This document shows, piece by piece, positions 50,501 to 63,871 of a stretch of DNA of 64,000 bases; position 1 is the stretch's first letter; each line of letters begins with the position of its first letter. The stretch covers positions 1 to 64,000 of the forward strand of contig JAPYMA010003062.1 in the NCBI GenBank assembly GCA_035041965.1, read 5' to 3'. Both the position numbers and the translations under genes were made by a program. The notes under the pieces are model-generated. The model was not told where the DNA came from, did not search any database, and was given only the letters and a program-made list of their open reading frames with translations. The stretch comes from Anisakis pegreffii (lineage: Eukaryota > Nematoda > Chromadorea > Rhabditida > Anisakidae).

Positions 50501-51436
50501 TGCTTTGTTTTTTCAAATCATTATCTAGATAACATCAATATTATTAGTTTCGCAGTTTCAGTCATATCTTATAATCACTCAAACGTGATCGGGCATTTGT
50601 AATCTCCATTCTGAATGTAACTTTCACTATAGCAATTTTCTGTACTTTCTGGAACGAATATTTAGCAGTTTATCCGGTGATATCAACTGACGCGTTCTCA
50701 GATTCTCTACTATATCCACAGAATTTTGTTCGCAGCCTCACACTCGATCAGCATCCAATAATTCATCGAGAGGACCACGAAAACATTCCGTTCTTCAGAT
50801 AACTGTTGATATCAGTCATATAAATAACTCGAACACATCAAAACGTATATGAGCTGTCGACATATCTGAAGATTGATCATGAAAGAATGTCTGCCTGCCT
50901 TTCTATGATTCAACTGTCAACTTAATCACTAATTAATTCGTCATCAAATAATGATGCACATTCGTGTAACATCTTTAGAGAATCTGTGATACAAAAGAGT
51001 CGAGAATCAATGATAGCGTATATGCAATGGTATCGGAATTATCAGTTTGCCACGAAACCTTTAATATACCCACTCAGATACCTGTAATTAATCAGTACTG
51101 TAGCTGTCGTCTATTAACTGATGATAATCAAGTTAATTTTCTAATTCGATAATTTGGTTGACTTATCGCAGGCGCTAATTCGCGATAATTGTTAATCCAA
51201 TTAGAGAAAGTTGTTGGAAGTTGATTATTGAGCGACAGGAATTATTGTTCAAAGAAGTTTGCGATTCATTCAATCGTAATTTTCACATCTTAGTAATTTT
51301 ACGAGCACCTCATATCAGTACTGCCGAAATCGTATGAAGCTTTCGCTTGGGTGGTTGGGCGGACAAGTACTACCAACTTGGGAAGTCTGGAATCAAAGAC
51401 ATTACAGTCGTAAAAGACTGACTGCCAGTCTGCGAT

Positions 51437-51562
51437 TCAACTTTTAATTTGAAGTCGACAGTATTGGTGAATGAGAACTCGTCTACGCTCTTCCCTCAAT
51501 CCTTCCAAATTTTCAAAGAATTCGGTGGTTTTTCGAAAAGTCAGCGCTTTACGACTCGTCAT
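51437..51562 (-). CDS. short basic ORF, 41 residues, uncertain
   Basis: An ATG at 51562-51560 opens 41 codons starting MTSRKALTFRKTTEFFENL and ending in a basic RLQIKS before TGA at 51437. It is charged and amphipathic, with no motif or neighbour that I recognise. It is probably either an exon or a chance ORF. Confidence 0.12.
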   Translation of the reverse strand: MTSRKALTFRKTTEFFENLEGLREERRRVLIHQYCRLQIKS

Positions 51563-53878
51563 TGCAATCGATCGAATGTGTTGAAATGTTATTGAAATTA
51601 AAACGAAGAATTTCGAAAATAAGACGAGAACAAGATCAACATAATGTAATAAATAGAAATCAACACAACGCATTCATGCACCTGTCTGGTGGTTATTACC
51701 TTTTATGTGTTACCGTTCGACTCCTCCCGATTCCTATAGCAAAAACAATTCTATACATCAATTGAAAACGCTTCTAAATTGTTATATTACATCGCGCAGA
51801 ACATATTACCTAATTCCAAACTTAAATTTGCTCATTGACAGCTTCCCACATGAAACTTCAAACTGAATCATCACAAGTGAGGTTTCTGTGAAACCACAGA
51901 CTAGCTTTAATTCAACCTCTACGATGCGATCTATTTATATGTTTACTTAATAGCAAATCCAACTCATCACGAGTTTATGCCTCCCAGTTATCACCAATAT
52001 CACTGATATCACATTCTATCTGATCTATCTGTGATCTGTCTGATCAGCTGATCACAGATATGATCGATCTGCTGTGATCAACTTTCCTCACTCTACTATC
52101 CGGCCCCCATTGTGCCAGATTCGGATTCTCTACTGATCGTGAATTGCGAAAGCAATCACAACGCTCTTTTCCCGTCCAACCTAACCACTCATTTTTTTAA
52201 TCTTGAAAGTAATCATAAAGCCATGAAAACTTCCAGTTTCTGGAGAATTTTTTTCACGAAATTATAGAAACGGTCTCTATTATATGAAAAGTCTTGGTAC
52301 CATTTCTACTCTTTCGTTGCAAAAACACATGTGCCTGATGCAATTTCATATTGTATTAAACTAGTAGAGATTGAAAAATTAGACTCGTTCCTTTAAGTAG
52401 GTAGTACATAATGACAGTCATAAAGTTTTTCGCCCTCTACTACAAATACTTACCAGCATCCTTAACAATGATCATAGTGACAATAACTATAATACTGTAT
52501 CCTGCCTCACTGCATCCAGTTGTGCAGATATTATTTAGAGTGATATATAATGAATTTAAAGATTGCAGTATTGAACGTGATTCCTGCAGGAAACTGTTCT
52601 TGCAAATACTTTTTATTCGTTCCGTTCTGGGCAAAAAACATGTCTGCTGATTTCCCAAAGTATTACTTCAGGCAAGTATCTCAAATAAAATGGCGAGTAT
52701 CTTAGTGTTCTGATATAACTTAGCACCTTTATAGTCCTCACGTGACCTTTCGCACCTTTATGGTTATTGCCTTATTGTTTATGGCTGGCAGTTCCATGGT
52801 CATTCACGTAACTGACCACTAGGTGGACAATAAACAATTGGACAATGAACTGGTGCCTTGGATGCCTTGGATCGTTTCATCTCATATGATCAGCAGTACT
52901 GTCATTATCATAGAATTTGTTGTGCTTGTTCTCTGAACAAGACATGAATGGTCAGAACAGTTTAATGAACCCTTTTCGTGATTTTATTACTCAGAACAAT
53001 GAATCATTCAATACCATAAAAGAGATAACGATTTCTGTCTTATAGCGTTCCAAGCAGATCTCCCCTCCCCCTGCCAACCTTTTGATGTAAAATCTAATTA
53101 ATCATCACTAAAACAGACACATTCACTGATTTACAAATCCATACGCATGGTTCTCTTTGAATGAAACGATCTTTGCCTAGTTCGTAGAACGTCTCACATT
53201 GAAATTTACGAATTCATATGCTATCAATTAAGTGACAATGCATTTCAATTGTAATTAAATGCAATTTATCTCATTATCTATTGTAATATTTCATAATACC
53301 ACCCTGCACGTATCAGATTAATCAAGTGAATGTCATCTTGTTCAATGTTAATGCCCAAACCATGATTATCCTTTGAGATTTATATCTATGTGATAGCCTT
53401 GCCGTTAGATGGTTTGACTAACCTGGTACCCTGAGCTTATCATGAGTCCATACTCATTAGATGGAATTGCTTAATTTCTTTCTGATTCATTCGTTTTAGT
53501 TTTCGGTCTTCATGCACCATTAGCTAATGATAGATTTTGATAGCTTCGAAAAAATCAAGCAATTGGATTTCATACATCCATACTTTTATATTCAGCTTCC
53601 ATCATCAGTTTATGTGAAAATCAGCAAAATCACTCTCTTGATAATGTATCATTGCAAAACGTGGTTTCAATCATACTATAGATATTTGATCTTAGGAGAT
53701 TACTCATGAATTTGAATTGTTTGATATTGTGTTTTTGCGGCAATTTCGTTTTGCTTCAATCCGTCGAAAATGAGACTGAGATTTCGTTCATCTATCAATC
53801 ATTACAGGCTAAAAGTACGAAAATTCAGCAGAACGACGAATCAGAAGACGAAGTCTTAACGAAGACTTGCACTGAGAA

Positions 53879-56800
53879 ATGGGCATGGGAATGGCAATAC
53901 TCAGGCGCCTTGCTCTATTGATATTGGTGAGCCGGTGTTGCTTTGCGGCACCGCCGAAGCCTGCAGCAGCCTTGATCAGGCCCTCAGAATCATTTCAACC
54001 AATTCTACCGATCACTCCACCACATTGCACTAAAACCTCTGTTATTAAGTCAACTCTTTCCCATGGTAAGTGCGATTCTATGCGTTTCGAGAGGTAAAAA
54101 ACCTCATCTGGAAGGGTTGAATAATAACTATACCCGAAAAATAGTTTCATCAATCCTGACCCTCAGAATGCACAGAAACATCCAAATACCATTCAAAAAA
54201 ATTAATCGAAATAGTCATACCATATGAAATTCTCAATAAACTACGATGCAACTTGAAAACCGATCCTAGAACTGCGCAACATTTCGCAATGTCAAGCAAT
54301 CAATTACAAAAACGACAGCTCATGATAAATATTTGATTGATTAGTTAACTGATTCGTTAATTTCCGTATATTTATGGTGTACTTTCTATAAAGCCAATGG
54401 TTTAATATGTATCCTCCGTCATTCTCACATGTTGCTCACCAAACCAAACAGACTATCCGTTCCGCGTCTAAAATCAGTATTTTCGAAATGAAAGAATTTC
54501 GCAATCCACACTTTGCAGTCATTTCCTCTTACAAATATTCGACTGTTCACGGATGGAATTCAGAAGAAATCAGTCTCACAAACATATTTATCGAATAAAT
54601 AATAATGAACTTAATTCGCGCTCATTAGTATTGAAGATGACCAAATCATAAAGCAGCTATCGTCATTGCACTCATGTTTTGGATCTTGATTAAGATTCCG
54701 AAGTTGGAATAAGAAACTCATAATCGATCAAATTAGTCACAGTCAATCAACTGTGATTTCTCCAGGATATTCATATAACTTCAATATGACCATTTCATAT
54801 AATGTTTCGCAATTGATCTCTCCGTTAGATATTGATCAGCAACCACAAATTCAAAAAGAAAAAGTCGAAATTTTTTTAGTTAGTCACGAAATGGGAAGAT
54901 TAAATCGATGTCGAATGAACTCACCCAAATACTTATGCAATGAATAATACCCTTGAATGATTCCTCAATTCAACCGTACCTCTATTACAGCAGCAGGTGA
55001 TGAATCACTGCGTACAATCCTAATGAATATTCACATTGGCCTTGGGAGTACGGTATGTTTCCGGATCGACAACGGATCTTCAGAAAGCGATGAAGCTTCC
55101 GCTAAACCGTCAGCTCAGGCCTCTTCGATCTTCGCAGATGTTCTCAGCAATAAGTAGGTTTCAACGAGAATCTTGTGCTACATAAAATTGCAGTACTTGA
55201 ACCATATTCGTCAGCATCAAGCTATCCTTATGCTCATTACCGATTAGGATGGACACAGATTTTGATACTTCCAAATATGGAAAATACTAAGCTACGGGAA
55301 AAGTCTGAATATGTTTCCGATTAAATATTATAGTAAAGTATGAAATTGTATAAATATGGAAAGTCTCCTTCTGCAAAATATATCACCTCCATTCCCACCT
55401 ATTAATGTCATGTTCCCTTCAATAACAAGCATCTGCCGTGTCACTGATCAAGCAGAGAAGTTAATCAGTCACAGAGATAGTTCTAAATCGAACGGTTTTT
55501 ACGAGAGAAAAGATTGAGAAAACTTCTCGAAATATTACAACATCAAATTCTCCAAATCCTCAGATTTGTAACTTCTGGAACATACCATTACAAATTCATC
55601 GTTCCTAGAATATTCTCAAGCATATCCATCTGAATCTCAAAATAACCTTCTATATTTAGCCACCATACTATAATAACTCGTTTCAGAGCTCCTGAACAGG
55701 GCTGGCTCCACACCTTAACGCTAACTCAACTGGAACACCACCATCCGATCACTCAACACTACGAATTCGCCATACCTGAGGTGTCCACCTCATGTATTTG
55801 TGACTGTGACCCGACCTCTAACGTGTGTTCAGCTCGAACCCATTCGTTCGCCACTTGTAATCACCCAAATTCTTCCACGGTATGTCTTTTCATTTCCGAA
55901 TCTGCCTATTCGCCTAGTTCTCATGGCCGCTAATCCGTTCCCATAATAATGATTCGAGTGAATGTCCTCCATTTCACATGAAAGAAATCCATATGAAAGC
56001 ATGAGCTCATATGATCGACATTGCTTAATGTTTGACAGAAGAACGTACTTTCCTCTGCAAAATGTGGCATCAGGGTTGAAGGAAGGCTCTGAGAGTTCAG
56101 TATTTCAATCCAGTTTCAGTAAATATGTCTAAGAAATTTTCTATTGATTCATCAATTTTTTTCCTTCAAAATATTCAGTGAGACGACTAGTGTTCGATAG
56201 TACTGAATGTTTTCACCAGAAACATTGTGAAGCATCAATGTTCCAAAATATCACTACCTATCAATGCCAATTATATCATTATCAGTATCAAATCATTATC
56301 AGTGATAAATTCTTTCAAATCTTCAGGATACGTCGTGCTATCGCACTTTCCACGCCAGTCAATCTGATGCTGGTTGTGCTCCAGGCAGTCAATCGAAACT
56401 CTGCTGTGAGGTAAGCAAATCGTATATCTCCTAAATTCTCATTACGAACTGATCGATAATTCAGTCAGTTGATCTCGAAATAAATCGATCGTTCATTCAA
56501 TCCAATCGTCTCATTGAATGATCAAAGACTTGCTCATTTGCAATTCAAAAAAAAAACCAAATCCGATTACACAGTGCATTCGTTACATATTGAACTAATT
56601 CTTGCTAATTTCTTGATTACAATCGCATTCACAATTGCTGACATTGATGAATGACATAGATAAATGTGCACGCAACATCCAACGCATTTCGTTTCGTTTA
56701 CACTCTGAATACTTAAAAGAAAGGTGTTAATAGGTGTTAATTAATTGTTGAATTGAAATGGAATATCGTTGATGATCTGCGATAATCTGCGAATTATTAC

Positions 56801-59800
56801 ACTGCACACCGATGAATGTCCCAAAAATTTGTGTCAGAACATTGATTTTAAAAAGCGTAAAACCGCACGCACTATCGCAAAACCACAAAATTATGTAATC
56901 ACTTCGTTAAATGATCTTAATTTATCGTAAAACATCAAATTCTATTGATTTATCTATCACATTACATGAACTTATTGATAAAATTAGTTTTGTGGACCTC
57001 AGGAACCTTAGGATTTACTTACTGATTTCTGCGGAACATTCATCTCACTTTCTGATAGAAAGGCGTTTTCTAGCAGACCTCAGGAACCTCAGGAATTGAT
57101 GTAGTTTTTTTGCAGACTGATATCATGCAGAATAGGTTTTTTTCAATAATGTCGTCTACTTGAACACTTTAATAATAGCATCATCTATACCGCAAAAAAC
57201 AATAAAAAATTTCTTGACTGAAATGCGCTGATCTCTTCGAATTGCTACTTATATGACTTTGACTGTTGAAAACTCAATAAAAGTTACATCGCAATTTAAG
57301 GTGAGCTTCCGTCCATACAAAAATCGTTCCTATATGGCCGTCAAACTTGAACAACCGAGCACATTTGTTGTGTTCAAATATGTTGCATATGATTATACGG
57401 CTGGCCGATGGGTGGAGAAGGACAAAAATACGATTCGAGTGGAAATTGACGGTAGAACTCAGACGCGATATCTGGATGGATGGCATCGAATCGAGCTGAG
57501 TGTGTCGGCTGGTGGTCGAGCCAGTAGACAGCTTGAATCTGGAATGTATTTCACGATCAGTAATCGAGGCGGTGAAATGGATCAGCTTAGGAAGCAACCC
57601 ATCAATGAGCTGAATGAAAATAAGTTCGTTTCTGCTCTTATCTTGATCTGAAAGAGTACATCTGAAGTTTTTTGGATTTTCCGCAAAAATTTCGTTGGAT
57701 TTTCCGCAAAAACACTCCGTTTCGTGAATGGTATTAATTGTAAGTGATAATACAACTGAATGTTCAGTTTCGAACGACTTGGATGGTATCGCAAAGATGC
57801 GAGTGGACACTTCGGTGTTCGGAACGGTAAAGTGAAAATCCAGAAGATCCATTTGGCGAAGGTGGATAATTGTAAGGAACAGAGATCACAGAGTTACTTG
57901 GATGCACACCACTACGTGGACATGAACGATCCTGAGGTAAACTGATCGCCATTCACGCCGTTTTGATTGCTGTTCTTAAATCAGTCACTGCTATCTTATC
58001 ATTTCAATTGCTACCAACTTATCACGGTCTCAACTTGAGGCTTTGTAACAAAGACATCTCAAAATCTTTTCGAGATTCGCCTGAAATCGCACACTGTTAT
58101 GGATGTAATTACCGAACCTTTGTTTTCAATAGATCTAAGCATTCACTTAGTAATTGTCTTTTACTTTCCAACAATGTACGGCCTTCCCTTAGAATACTTG
58201 GAATTTTCGCTCAAAGTGAGCTAAAATTATATCTTCATCATGGATTTCGTTAACATTTCGTTGAGAATCCGTTTTGCTTTCATATTTTACAAAAGCTTCA
58301 CATTGAACGTCCATATAACTTCATATGCGTAATGCCTGGAAACCACATACTTATCATGCATCGCAGATACAACAGTGATATGGCTTCTCATTGGTTATGC
58401 TTGGAAATTTCACTGGAATTTGTAAAGTTTCAGAATCCGGAAAGATTCTCACTGGAGGATTCTGTTGAGCACATCTACCCGTGGATTCGTAGTGCACAAG
58501 TTGTTGATGGATCAGCTCGTCAAGCTATCGTCGTACATTCAGAAGGCACCAATCTGGAAGTGATTCTTCAGGTGACATCTTAAATCGCTTGTAAACTTTA
58601 TATCTTAAAGTGTCATTTTTGAACTGAATCCACGCGTTTTTAAAATCCAACAAGCTTTCACAATATTTTATTAGAATTTACATATTCGATATGGCCTTTC
58701 TTCATTTGCGGTCTTGAATGCATCGTTTAAGAGGTGTTTCATGCTAATTCAGTGGTTCTCATAGGGATGAAATTACCCATTGTGGATAATTTGGAGGTGT
58801 GAAATCACATCCATTTGTCAATAAATGGCGTTCTAACAAGGTTTTCATTCTTTTCCATGCTCTCACAATCGCTCTCATAGCTTTTATCACCAAAAGTGTT
58901 TTCTTTTGGTAATTTCTCATTCATTTTACTCAACAGTTAAATTCAAATTCTCATTCCATCGAATACACTCTATAAATAATCATTTGACTGTCGAACGTTG
59001 CTGAGCGATTCAGTTCGATTGTTGTATTGTTGATTTCGACTGTCAACATCGTCAACGCACCCAGTAAATAGTATATGCTACAGAATGAGAAATTGATTCG
59101 AGCTGTGAAGTGAAATGAAACGAAGTGAATGAGAAAAGCTCATGAAGAGAATGATATTCGCATGCAATAGCTATGAGAGCGAATACAACACGTCTGAAAA
59201 GAATGAGAATTCATCTAAATCAGTTTGAAGTGAGCGTGTCACAGACAATAGCTTTTCATGTAAACAAAATCAATTGCAATAATGAACAATCAAAACCAAC
59301 TGCACATTGCAGGTTCATGATCGCTCTGCGGCTCTATCATTCCTTCATGATTTCTCGAAACTTGACGATTTCACCGGAACAATAATTGTCGACTTCAAAT
59401 CAAATCGCTACTTCAACTTGACCGTCTATAATGCTACCGGAATCATTCATGGTATTGTCAAACGAACAGTGGATCGTGGCAGTCCGGAGGACTTTTCGTA
59501 AGTTTTCATAATGCTCACTCAATAATTAAACATTTCACCAGATCTAAACAATAGTTTGTCCATCTGAATCAATTTTCATCCAAAAGTTTGATCGCTGAAC
59601 GTCTTTAAAGATCATTATTGATCTGCTGATATACTATGATAATTTATAAATTAGTTGTATGCATTTATTCAAGGATGCTAAACTAACGTAGTCGCACTTG
59701 GTAATCAGATTCTTGAGTTTAAAGATTTGTTAACGATGTTGAAAGATATTTTCTCAGTCTTGATTCAGTGAATCTTTTGGTTGTGAAGTAATTTTACTGA

Positions 59801-60619
59801 GCATATATCATCATTCAGTGAAATGCAGCAAATGAGTAGCAAAGTTCACTGATTCCAGATTCACCACATACATCGACGATCTGCGGAGTGCGAATAAAAC
59901 CGTGATTGTTCCACTGCCCGCTATGGTGGGTGGAGGCGATCGCCTCATCTGCTTAAGAGCCGATGATGAGCGACCTCAGACTGAAGTCTGTCGAATCGTG
60001 CCGTTCCGAGAGGAGCCTCTTGAGGTGAGAACTTCACTGGATTTCCTTCGAAAACGCTAAAATTTTCCGAAATTTCTTCATGAGTTCCCTTGTCGTCCTA
60101 TGAGAATTTCACATTTTCTCCTTAGAACCTGTGCTGCTTCCATGAATGCTCATCAGATTTCTCGATGTTTACTAAATGTTCTTGTTTAAACGAGAATTTC
60201 TCTCTAATGTTCATGGAAATCTTAGTACTTCCTTGATATTCTTAATTGGAAATTTATCATTTCATCACGGAATTTTTGGATTTCAGATCAATTTACTGGA
60301 GAACACATGGAAAGAACTGGAGGGGCACTGCGCGGAGTGTAATAAAATCACCGTAAATGGATTTTTAACGAATCTAAACCCACTGAACTGGGTTAGCGGT
60401 GTCTCATCGTTGAGCAACTTCATCATGATGGTCTCTGATATGTTGGTCTATTTATTCATGTTAATAGTTGTGTATTTCATTTTAACAAGGTGTTTGCTGC
60501 CATTGTGCAGGTGTGGCCTATGTCCATCGCATACGTTGCTGAATTGTTGTTCAGCAAAAACTAAAGGCTCCAACTCACACAAACACTGTAGGCATTCTAA
60601 AGAGGTTCAGTACGCCTGA
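53879..60619 (+). CDS. EFF-1/AFF-1 family cell-cell fusogen, about 12 exons
   Basis: EFF-1/AFF-1 proteins are type I membrane proteins that fuse plasma membranes, with a fold like class II viral fusion proteins. Supported exons: 53879-54065, 54766-about 54940, about 54991-55153, 55687-55879, about 56179-56405, 57301-57623, 57768-57936, 58434-58571, 59313-59497, 59859-60024, 60287-60619. From 57301 on every phase agrees. Signal peptide: MGMGMAILRRLALLILVSRC. The ectodomain is Cys-rich with N-glycosylation sites (NMT, NVS) and carries the cluster CICDCDPTSNVC in exon 55687. A membrane helix (MMVSDMLVYLFMLIVVYFIL) is followed by a Cys-rich cytoplasmic tail (CLLPLCRCGLCP). An in-frame TGA lies 4-6 nt before the ATG. 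Unresolved: the junction at 54880-54990 (stops at 54945 and 54954) and 55880-56178, where the phases do not join. EFF-1 and AFF-1 could not be told apart. Confidence 0.75.
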
Positions 60620-62823
60620 GGTGTGCCACTTAATTTTTTGCGAGTGTTTCTCAGGCATTGCTGCTGGGCTGTTCAGAGTGTAGCGTTATCGATTCACTTC
60701 ATATATTTATCCGGTAATATTCACTGAATTAATCTGTTTTAGAATGCAAAATCATGCACTCAGTCAAAATTCATTAGTTTCTGCATTTCAATTTGAAATA
60801 TTCAGAAGCTTATCGGTTGTTCTCAAAGGACCGTCTGTCTGCATGTCTTTAAGAGATAGGATTTTTAACAATTTAGGCTTTTAGTTGTTTTTATTCTTCG
60901 ATCGACCCGACCACTAACATTGTGATAACTTTTTTCTGTTATAATACGTATTAATTATATTTGATTTTGTTTATATTTGTTTAGCTTCTACGCGGCGAAC
61001 GACTCTTATCGTTTGATAAATTAAGATTTCAATTGCGAGAATGCGAATTGTTTGAGTAATTTGAATTATTTCTTGACAATTTTTGCTGATGCGCAGTTGG
61101 GATGGGTGAATTCTTAAACCAGTTTCGATGTTCAAGTGAGATAAGAGGCAGATTTTTGGATGGAGAGACGAAATTTGCGTAGATTGGAAACAAATTCTGA
61201 AGAGTAGTCGACGTAAGTGTGTAGAAATTAGGATTGTATCTTAAGGCATTTTGTTGCATTTGTGTTTCATTTTATTTTGTATATAAGTGAATATTCGAGT
61301 GAATGTGATGATGTGATGATTCTTTATTTCAGTATTACTTTTTGTTGATGATTCGTTTGGTTGTTGTTTTTGTTGTTACTGATGCCATTTTATTTGTTTT
61401 GTTTGATCGGTTTGATCAATCAAGGAATGAATAGTCCTTAGACGATCATTAGGAAATTCGAACGATGATCATTTTGAGAATTTTGCAATTTTGAAGATTT
61501 CTCTCTCTCAAAAAAAGTCGCCATTAATAACTTTCGGTGAAATTTTCTGCTGAAAAATCTATTTTTCACTGATTCAGAGAAGTTCTCCATTTTTCTTGTA
61601 AATTTCCGAATAATTCGAACTGGCAAGTCCTTCCCAAATCGTTTTTTAATCACTAATGCGGGTATTGTTCATGTATTATTATTTGTGCTTGCATGTTGAT
61701 ATTACGTTGTAATTTTGTTATTGACACGATAATCGTAATAATATTTAAAATGTATCATATGATATTAATGAATATGTTCATATATGTAACACATGTGTTT
61801 ATGTATTAATTGTGAAATTGATTCTAATGAACGAGCAATAATGTAATGTAAAATTTGTAATCAATTGATTCTATTGTCTCAATTCGTTTCTGTGATGATT
61901 TTACCACGTGGAAGTGCTGTGCCTTCTTCTTCTGTTTTCGAGACTTTCGTTTATTCAATATGCGCCATTCTTTTTTTCGCATTAGTAATGTTTCGTAAAT
62001 TATTCAGTTTTCTATTGTTCTGTCGTCTTCGAATGATGTGATGATCACTATTTGAGTGAATTATTGTGCCAAGTAGTATGTGAATCTTTATATTATATAT
62101 TGTAGAATCTGTATGTTTCCATGCAATTAATAAATATTCTTCGCTATTGCATTCGAAATGTAACAATTCAATGCTCAATGCTCAATGCTGGAGCTTACAA
62201 CGAAAGTAGTGAACGCTTAGAATTGGTGAGAATTTCCCATAGAGTTTCGCAATTTGTTTACTCGACTGAATGTTTGGTGTGTACACCACCAGGAGAGATA
62301 AATGATTAGGTGGAGATATATGACTGGCTGATTTCATAAATCCAGATATCTCCGGTGATAACGTTCAGAAACAACTCAACAACAGAAGTTCTGAAATTTC
62401 GTGTACATTTCGGTAGCAATCAATGAGATTTTCAGAAAACTAAAAGCAAAATCAATCACTGAAAGAGTTTATTCGAATTGAATCGGTAAAAATGTCAACA
62501 AGCGGAAATCAAGAAAAAATGTTTGCATTACTAATTAAGCTGTCAAAATAACATATTTTTCGAAGTTAAATGGTTTCTGCATGTTGCTTTCCCAACATTA
62601 AATGCAGTAGATTCAGCAGAAATCTGGAATCTGACTTAGAACTAGCAATAGCTGTAACAGTGACCCATATCAACAATTCTCATTTTCCAATGACATCGAC
62701 AAACGATGCAGCAGATCCAGCTGGAGCGATGGACCAATTTGACGGTGGATGAGAGCTGAAATTTTTAAAGTATTTTAATTGGAAGCGAGAAAATTTGATA
62801 TGTGATCCTCAAATGTGAGAATC
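60620..62823. other. intergenic region after the fusogen gene
   Basis: About 2.2 kb, AT-rich. No coding frame stands out on either strand and no RNA gene was recognised. It lies between the convergent ends of the fusogen gene (+) and the minus-strand exons at the right edge, so it probably holds two 3' UTRs. Confidence 0.5.
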
Positions 62824-63063
62824 TCATTTCAAGTGGAACGGATGAAAATTTGTTTGAATTCTCAAATGTTTTTCAAAAAACTGCCGTTTTCTTAAGAACG
62901 AAGAAGAAGCAAGCACACCCCACACTGTGGTTACTGCAGTTCTGCAGCTCTTATGGACTAATAATTGATCTTCATTCAGACAAAATGATCGAAATTTGCC
63001 TGAGAGCTCCGAGGTTACTAAATATTTGCAAAGAGCTGAATTCTGTCCATCTCCGACATTAAA
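62824..63063 (-). CDS. exon-like Cys-containing frame, minus strand
   Basis: An acceptor (GGATACAG at 63071-63064) opens an 80-codon frame on the minus strand ending with TGA at 62824. The first half contains ALCKYLVTSELSGKFRSFC and then LVHKSCRTAVTT, and looks coding; the second half does not. A donor such as GCA|GTAACC after the last Cys block could end the exon there. It lies 0.6 kb downstream of the secreted-protein first exon at 63871 and may belong to it, but the phases of the obvious donors do not match directly, so an intermediate exon would be needed. The two-Cys spacing faintly recalls the N-terminus of Wnt ligands, but I do not assign it. Confidence 0.25.
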   Translation of the reverse strand, partial: FNVGDGQNSALCKYLVTSELSGKFRSFCLNEDQLLVHKSCRTAVTTVWGVLASSSFLRKRQFFEKHLRIQTNFHPFHLK

Positions 63064-63658
63064 CTGTATCCAAACTATCGTTCAAGCGGAAAATCTCGCA
63101 GATCAAATTCTTGCAGACTGATTGTCATGAGACAAAAGAACGAGCAATTACTTTCGTTAAGGAATCCCCCTCGGAAGCAGTTCTCTCTCTGTAATCGTAA
63201 CCAATATTTCTCAGTGCTTTTTACGATAGATATATTAATTTACGATAGATCAATGTTTTTATGAACCTTTATGTTGAATGAATTATTTGCAGTAATTTAC
63301 TCACGATCAGCAAAAAGGTTCCTAAAAACATAATTTATTCAGCAAAAGGTGCAATGCAAATTTGCGTTAAAATTCTCCCAAAATTTACATTTACACCGCA
63401 AAAATTTGCAAATAATCGCTCTCAAGAGGATTTCTGTCTGTCAAGAACTCGATTAAACTTCTCATTCTCAGCAAACTCCCACAACTTTCTCGCAAAAAAT
63501 CGTGGAAGTTATCGCTCCGCAACAAGAAAGCCTCTTAAAGAGTATTCGCTTTCAGCTTTTCAACTCCTCATGAATGCAGAATCGTCAATGTGTCAATAAA
63601 ACACCCAAAGAGTACCTCATAAGAATTGCAGTCAATTCGTCAGCTCTTCAGTAAAACA

Positions 63659-63871
63659 TCACAAACCTTTCAGCAAACACCTCGCTCGTTGATTTACATC
63701 CAACAGCTTCTGAATGCTATCCTGTATCAGAATATTCTCTAGATGAATCGACGGTCCAAGTTGTCTTTTGAAACGTGAATAACTCGAAACGACCAACGAC
63801 ATCTGTGCAAAAACTACCATTGTTAGCAAGCACATTTTCTGCTTGGAAACCCAGAACTTGGATGAAGACAT
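63659..63871 (-). CDS. first exon of an unknown secreted protein
   Basis: On the minus strand TTTTCAG ends at 63872 directly in front of an ATG at 63871-63869, the classic picture of a trans-spliced start with no 5' leader. The frame has 70 codons to a TGA at 63659. A hydrophobic segment, MCLLTMVVFAQMSLVV, at residues 13-28 fits a signal peptide. A dibasic FKR site follows, then a helical stretch, IQKLLDVNQRARCLL. A donor AAAG|GTTTGT just before the stop suggests the gene continues downstream. The family is not recognised. A small processed peptide precursor is the alternative if the stop is used. Confidence 0.45.
   Translation of the reverse strand: MSSSKFWVSKQKMCLLTMVVFAQMSLVVSSYSRFKRQLGPSIHLENILIQDSIQKLLDVNQRARCLLKGL

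Larger units (their letters stand above)
44439..53878. other. gene-poor AT-rich region before the fusogen gene
   Basis: About 9.4 kb without a gene that can be supported. Isolated exon-like frames at 45149-45279 (+), 46832-46983 (-) and 51437-51562 (-) are listed separately. A (taaa)n run lies near 47494-47518. A short palindrome, tgatcagctgatca, occurs near 52040. No RNA gene was recognised. Confidence 0.45.

Noticed and set aside
57274..57852. 192-codon minus-strand ORF opposite the fusogen exons
   Set aside because: It spans the intron 57624-57767 and is antisense to two phase-matched fusogen exons, so it is most likely a shadow.
59927..59955. Palindrome gaggcgatcgcctc
   Set aside because: It falls inside a phase-confirmed coding exon and is short enough to be coincidence.
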